Of a DNA stretch of 64,000 nt, positions 61,601 through 64,000 are shown in pieces. The notes under the pieces were generated by a model that saw only the letters and a list, made by a program, of their open reading frames with translations, was not told where the DNA came from and did no database searches. This DNA is from JADFDG01 sp965232985 (GTDB lineage: Bacteria; Pseudomonadota; Gammaproteobacteria; Pseudomonadales; JADFDG01): the NCBI GenBank assembly GCA_965232985.1, contig CBDDRC010000005.1, positions 1 to 64,000 of the forward strand, written 5' to 3'. The translations under genes were made by a program, and so were the position numbers. The stretch's first letter is position 1, and each line of letters starts with the position of its first letter.

Positions 61601-64000
61601 TTCAGCAGCAGCAATGAACCGGCAAGAATCTGGTCGGAAACATCCTGACTAATGACCTGCGCCGCAGTAGCGGTGCGCAGCGCTACCGTATTGGTGCCGG
61701 CACTGATGTTCAGGCGGTTAACATTCGATGCCAGGGTGATGCGTTGCGCACCATTGCCGGTGATTGTCGAGACGACCGGCGACTGAATCTGCAATGGCGC
61801 CGTCAGGGTTCCGATATCGCCAGTGGCCACATTGATGGTTGTCGATGCGCTGCCAGCGAGATCGACACTCGCGTCGGCATCGCTGACCGCACCACCGACC
61901 ACCAGCCCAACATTGACGCCGGTAACGTGCACGGCACTGAGTCCGCTGAGCTCGTCGATGGTGACGTTGCCGCTCGATGACGCAACATCGAGGCCGAGGG
62001 CATCCGTATACAGGTCGACATTACCCACTGCCGTCGCATTGACCGCGTTGGCACCAACCCGGCTCGCGGCACCGCCCAGAGTGCTTATTGCGCCAGCACT
62101 GTTGATGTTGAGGTTGCCGGTGAGCGCGAGGCCGCCATCGATGACGACATTGGCCAACGCGGATGTCGTGACCTGCAAACTCTCGAAACCGCTCCAGGCA
62201 GTGCTCTGTGTGGCACTGAGCGTCGATCCGTTGACGTTGATCTGCGTTGCGCTATTGATCGACAACACATCGCCCGTGCCGGTGCCGCCATCGACCAGCG
62301 TAACGTTCCCGGGTGCCGCCACCGTGAAGGTGTCGTCACCACCGTTGCCCTGCAGTCGTTCGGTGCCCGTAAAGGCAATGCCGTTGGCGGTACCGCTACC
62401 CAGGCCCGAAACGTTGAAGATATCGGCGAGCGCACCACCGGCGACCGTATCGCCAACCACTTCACCCGTGCTGCCGCCATCGAGCGTACCGGACACCGAG
62501 CCACCGAGCAGGTTGAACGTGTCGTCGCCGTCACCACCGCTGGCATTGTTGTTGAGTGCGCCGCCCACATTGAAGTTGAAGACGTCGTCACCGCCGTTGC
62601 CGTTCAACGCATAGGCCACGACACCGTTGATGTTGAAGATATCGATGCCATTACCGGCACTGAGCGATTCAAAATTGGTATAGGTGATGCCCGATACCTG
62701 ATCGATGCCACCGCCAAGACTCCAGGTGTTGGTGCCGGAGGTGCTGATGGCGTCGCTGCCGCCGGCTCCCGCATCGATGCGCTCAACCGCCACGAACGAG
62801 ATTCCGTTGAATGTACCGGCATTGGCGCCACTCACTACCGCAGTGTCGTCGCCGGTGGTGCCGCCAATTCGGTCGCCGAGCGTTTCGCTGCCGGATCCGG
62901 CGTCGATACTGCCCACCAATGTGCCGCCGTTGAACTGGAAACCGTCATCGCCAGCGCCACCCATCAGGTTGCCGGTATGCGTGCCGGCGGCAATCAGGAA
63001 AATGTCGTTGCCGAGCCCGGCGTCTATATCCGTGATGCCTGCGAACAGGAGCGTACCGACACTGCCGCTGCCGCCGCCATTGAGTGTGACGGTCTCGTCG
63101 AGCGCACCGGTGAGCGTCAGTGTGTCGCTGCCTCCGCTGCCGCCATCGATGCTCTCGATGCCCGTGAACGTTGTCGTGCCGCTGCCGTTGGTGACGTCGC
63201 CGCCGCTGGCGCTTGCCAGGGTCCAGCTTTCGGTGCCGCTGGTGCCGTTCACCGCATCGCTGCCGCCATTGCCTTGCGCACCGCCGGTGAGCTTGCCCGC
63301 CGCACCGATGTTGAAGGTGTCATTGCCGGCGCCGCCAATCAGCGTGCCAAAGCCTGCGAACGTAAGCGTGCCGACGGTGCCGCTGTCGGTGCCGCTGATG
63401 ACAAACGTGGTGGTGCTGGTACTGGTGATACTGTCGCTGCCACCGCTGCCGGCGAGCGTTTCGATGTTGGAGAAACCTGCGCCATTGATGCTGCCGGCAG
63501 TGGCGGAGCCATTGAGCACCACCGAATCGGTGGCGGTGCTGCCCTGCAGGGTGTCGCTGCCGGTATTGCCGTCGATGCTGCCGCTGAGCGCGCCGTTGAG
63601 TACGAACACATCATCGCCAGTGCCTCCGGTGACGTTGCCGGTGTAGGTGCCGATGTTGAAGGTGTTGGCGCCGTTGCCGGCGATGATCGCCTCGAAGCCG
63701 GCGAATCCCATCGCAGCAACGGTACTGCCCGCATCGGCAAGATCCCAGAGATCGCCGGCCGCCGAGCCATTCAGGGTGTCGCTACCCGCGTTGCCGTCGA
63801 GACTCTCGATGTTCGAGGCAAGCAGGATAGCGCCGATGTCGACCTGACCGCTGATACCGGTCAGCGCGAAACTGTCGGCCCCGCTGCTGCCGAACACGCG
63901 GTCACCGAGCGCAGTGTGGGTGCCGCCATCAAAGGTGCTGCCGGCCAGGACGCTGCCGCCGTTGAATTCCAGCCTGTCGTCGCCGGCGCTGCCCGCCAGG
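58687..64000 (-). CDS. Giant repeat exoprotein/adhesin (N-terminal part outside window)
   Basis: The frame is open without a stop from the right edge to TGA at 58687, giving 1770 visible residues; the true start lies beyond 64000. The first ~600 residues consist of irregular repeats of 60-80 residues with GGxGDDxF and GSDTLxG elements reminiscent of RTX-type calcium-binding repeats (for example TGGTGDDVFVLNG). From about 600 to 1550 the style changes to filamentous-haemagglutinin-like repeats (TAAGDVSVN, SGGDLGVEEV). The visible part has no cysteine and almost no lysine until a basic tail (EQKQKEKPGIFKRIFGML). No autotransporter barrel or sorting domain is seen at the C-terminus. It is probably a secreted adhesin, perhaps of a two-partner system, but the secretion route is unproved. 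Confidence 0.8.
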   Translation of the reverse strand, partial: LAGSAGDDRLEFNGGSVLAGSTFDGGTHTALGDRVFGSSGADSFALTGISGQVDIGAILLASNIESLDGNAGSDTLNGSAAGDLWDLADAGSTVAAMGFAGFEAIIAGNGANTFNIGTYTGNVTGGTGDDVFVLNGALSGSIDGNTGSDTLQGSTATDSVVLNGSATAGSINGAGFSNIETLAGSGGSDSITSTSTTTFVISGTDSGTVGTLTFAGFGTLIGGAGNDTFNIGAAGKLTGGAQGNGGSDAVNGTSGTESWTLASASGGDVTNGSGTTTFTGIESIDGGSGGSDTLTLTGALDETVTLNGGGSGSVGTLLFAGITDIDAGLGNDIFLIAAGTHTGNLMGGAGDDGFQFNGGTLVGSIDAGSGSETLGDRIGGTTGDDTAVVSGANAGTFNGISFVAVERIDAGAGGSDAISTSGTNTWSLGGGIDQVSGITYTNFESLSAGNGIDIFNINGVVAYALNGNGGDDVFNFNVGGALNNNASGGDGDDTFNLLGGSVSGTLDGGSTGEVVGDTVAGGALADIFNVSGLGSGTANGIAFTGTERLQGNGGDDTFTVAAPGNVTLVDGGTGTGDVLSINSATQINVNGSTLSATQSTAWSGFESLQVTTSALANVVIDGGLALTGNLNINSAGAISTLGGAASRVGANAVNATAVGNVDLYTDALGLDVASSSGNVTIDELSGLSAVHVTGVNVGLVVGGAVSDADASVDLAGSASTTINVATGDIGTLTAPLQIQSPVVSTITGNGAQRITLASNVNRLNISAGTNTVALRTATAAQVISQDVSDQILAGSLLLLNGSYALDGNNAVGTLAANTDGAVIFNNGANNLVIGTIDTISGITTTDDTVGLAAGDISQDGAAAIVAGALVVGTTGGDVALTAAGNDFATVAANVQGDLMLVEANGFDVGTVGSIDGITSTGFTAITSGGAVTDTSALRVGGLALAGTGSYALDAIGNQFGTLAVNTQTDTLLTQTGALTIGTVNGVAGVNTGAATFNLAAGTGGLSIAQNVDAGAIVLSADGDISGAGILSAATFDLAAAGDVSVNTAIDTLRALSSGGSLTVNDAGALLIDSASAATALSISSGGDLGVEEVTANTVMLASTGGAIVDGNAEATNVIATTVALQAAGDIGTITDFATAAGDAIEVTGLAAGGLAAQTGTGAINIGFIGDYVTGTDDVQGAASFLLGATGNLDAASGLDAFATATNIGLATAGTLTLPTMSTTGTGSTLQLSAVDIVADGGVRTIGINADTLRFNVAAPGGATRLQGAIGTIASSSIGGDIFIDVNAPLTVNGLTTADGLVDILVSNGDATLLDINTSAVDDDSNDITVTASAGNIVVGVLTAGTQNDVTLTAAGSITDVANTVHADMLTMDAGGDIGAADNHFNTGVVSIDGVSAGGSIWVDETDDIDVTNLTAPNGGVYLYTPGRSNIRSVTAGSSGITVLFNGGSLAGLTTTGDIDVTATTDVSIDNANAGGGVAVTAGGNASLDNIVAGAGGFTADITGAVALGDIVANGGAIVLTSGGDTVINGLLETTGGAGNDIMLESGGGILMAVDADGASAGIAQADGASISLTALNDIYITLIDAGVGTVDITSTTGRVGVNARKLQSNTSPNIVASTTSISGAAGIGDLTGKQLVIDTNILNLSSAGVVIQPILLRDTIIVSDARITPPLSQILGNLKFDPDLEGLAYLDPAIFTAVGNYATDDNALELPEDQKVADGAVPDASQPVAQEQKQKEKPGIFKRIFGMLRALPGSQVPAAGQRSAVPLAMN

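Noticed and set aside
59081..63847. Several long plus-strand open frames opposite the giant exoprotein, up to 313 codons
   Set aside because: They are antisense shadows of a GC-rich repetitive gene. Their translations are low-complexity Pro/Ser/Val-rich strings without recognisable domains, and no ribosome binding sites precede them.

Overview
The window looks like about 64 kb of a high-GC gammaproteobacterial chromosome. The evidence is gene order as much as gene content: rpsP-rimM-trmD-rplS next to ffh, a single-chain 1304-residue PurL beside mltF and tadA, the rlmN-pilW-rodZ-ispG-hisS-yfgM-bamB-der block, queA-tgt-yajC-secD-secF, and suhB diverging from trmJ. A complete SUF operon together with an orphan iscR-iscS pair suggests a lineage near Xanthomonadales/Nevskiales or an uncultivated relative. 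The species cannot be named from sequence alone.

Region by region. (1) 1-2144 is accessory DNA: the 5' part of a group II intron (structured RNA plus a reverse transcriptase cut by the window edge), directly downstream of an integron attC site that closes a toxin-antitoxin gene cassette. (2) 2.3-12 kb is housekeeping: a dienelactone hydrolase-like protein, threonine synthesis (thrC, hom), dsbC, xerD, the ribosomal S16/L19 operon, ffh and a CcsA/YpjD-like membrane protein. (3) 12-25.8 kb: aldehyde dehydrogenase, purT, gamma-carbonic anhydrase, two Nudix hydrolases, an esterase, a hotdog thioesterase, purL, mltF with a possibly structured leader, tadA and doxX. (4) 25.8-39.6 kb: guaA-guaB, xseA, then the eight-gene minus-strand block from rlmN to der, and ndk. 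(5) 39.7-51.5 kb is an iron-sulfur biogenesis region: sufBCDSATE on the plus strand, followed by a COG4389-type membrane protein, converging on iscR-iscS on the minus strand, with cysE and trmJ behind. A 25-bp IscR type-1-like box lies upstream of both sufB and iscR. (6) 51.6-58.7 kb: suhB, the Sec translocon accessory genes, queuosine genes, a tRNA-Leu(CAA) and an RDD membrane protein. (7) 58.7-64 kb is the C-terminal 1770 residues of a giant, cysteine-free, repeat-rich exoprotein that runs off the right edge.

How the genes work together. Many neighbours overlap by the 4-base ATGA arrangement (trmD/rplS, rlmN/pilW, pilW/rodZ, queA/tgt, tgt/yajC, secD/secF, sufD/sufS, esterase/YqfO-like), which points to translational coupling. 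Purine synthesis is over-represented (purT, purL, guaA, guaB). Cysteine supply (cysE), sulfur extraction (iscS, sufS, sufE) and cluster assembly (sufBCD, sufA, sufT) sit together under apparent IscR control.

The most unusual parts are the intron/attC/toxin-antitoxin junction at the left edge and the twin IscR boxes. The Cys-rich insertion in threonine synthase, the mltF leader and the giant exoprotein also merit a second look. All family assignments come from reading the proteins by eye, without database searches.
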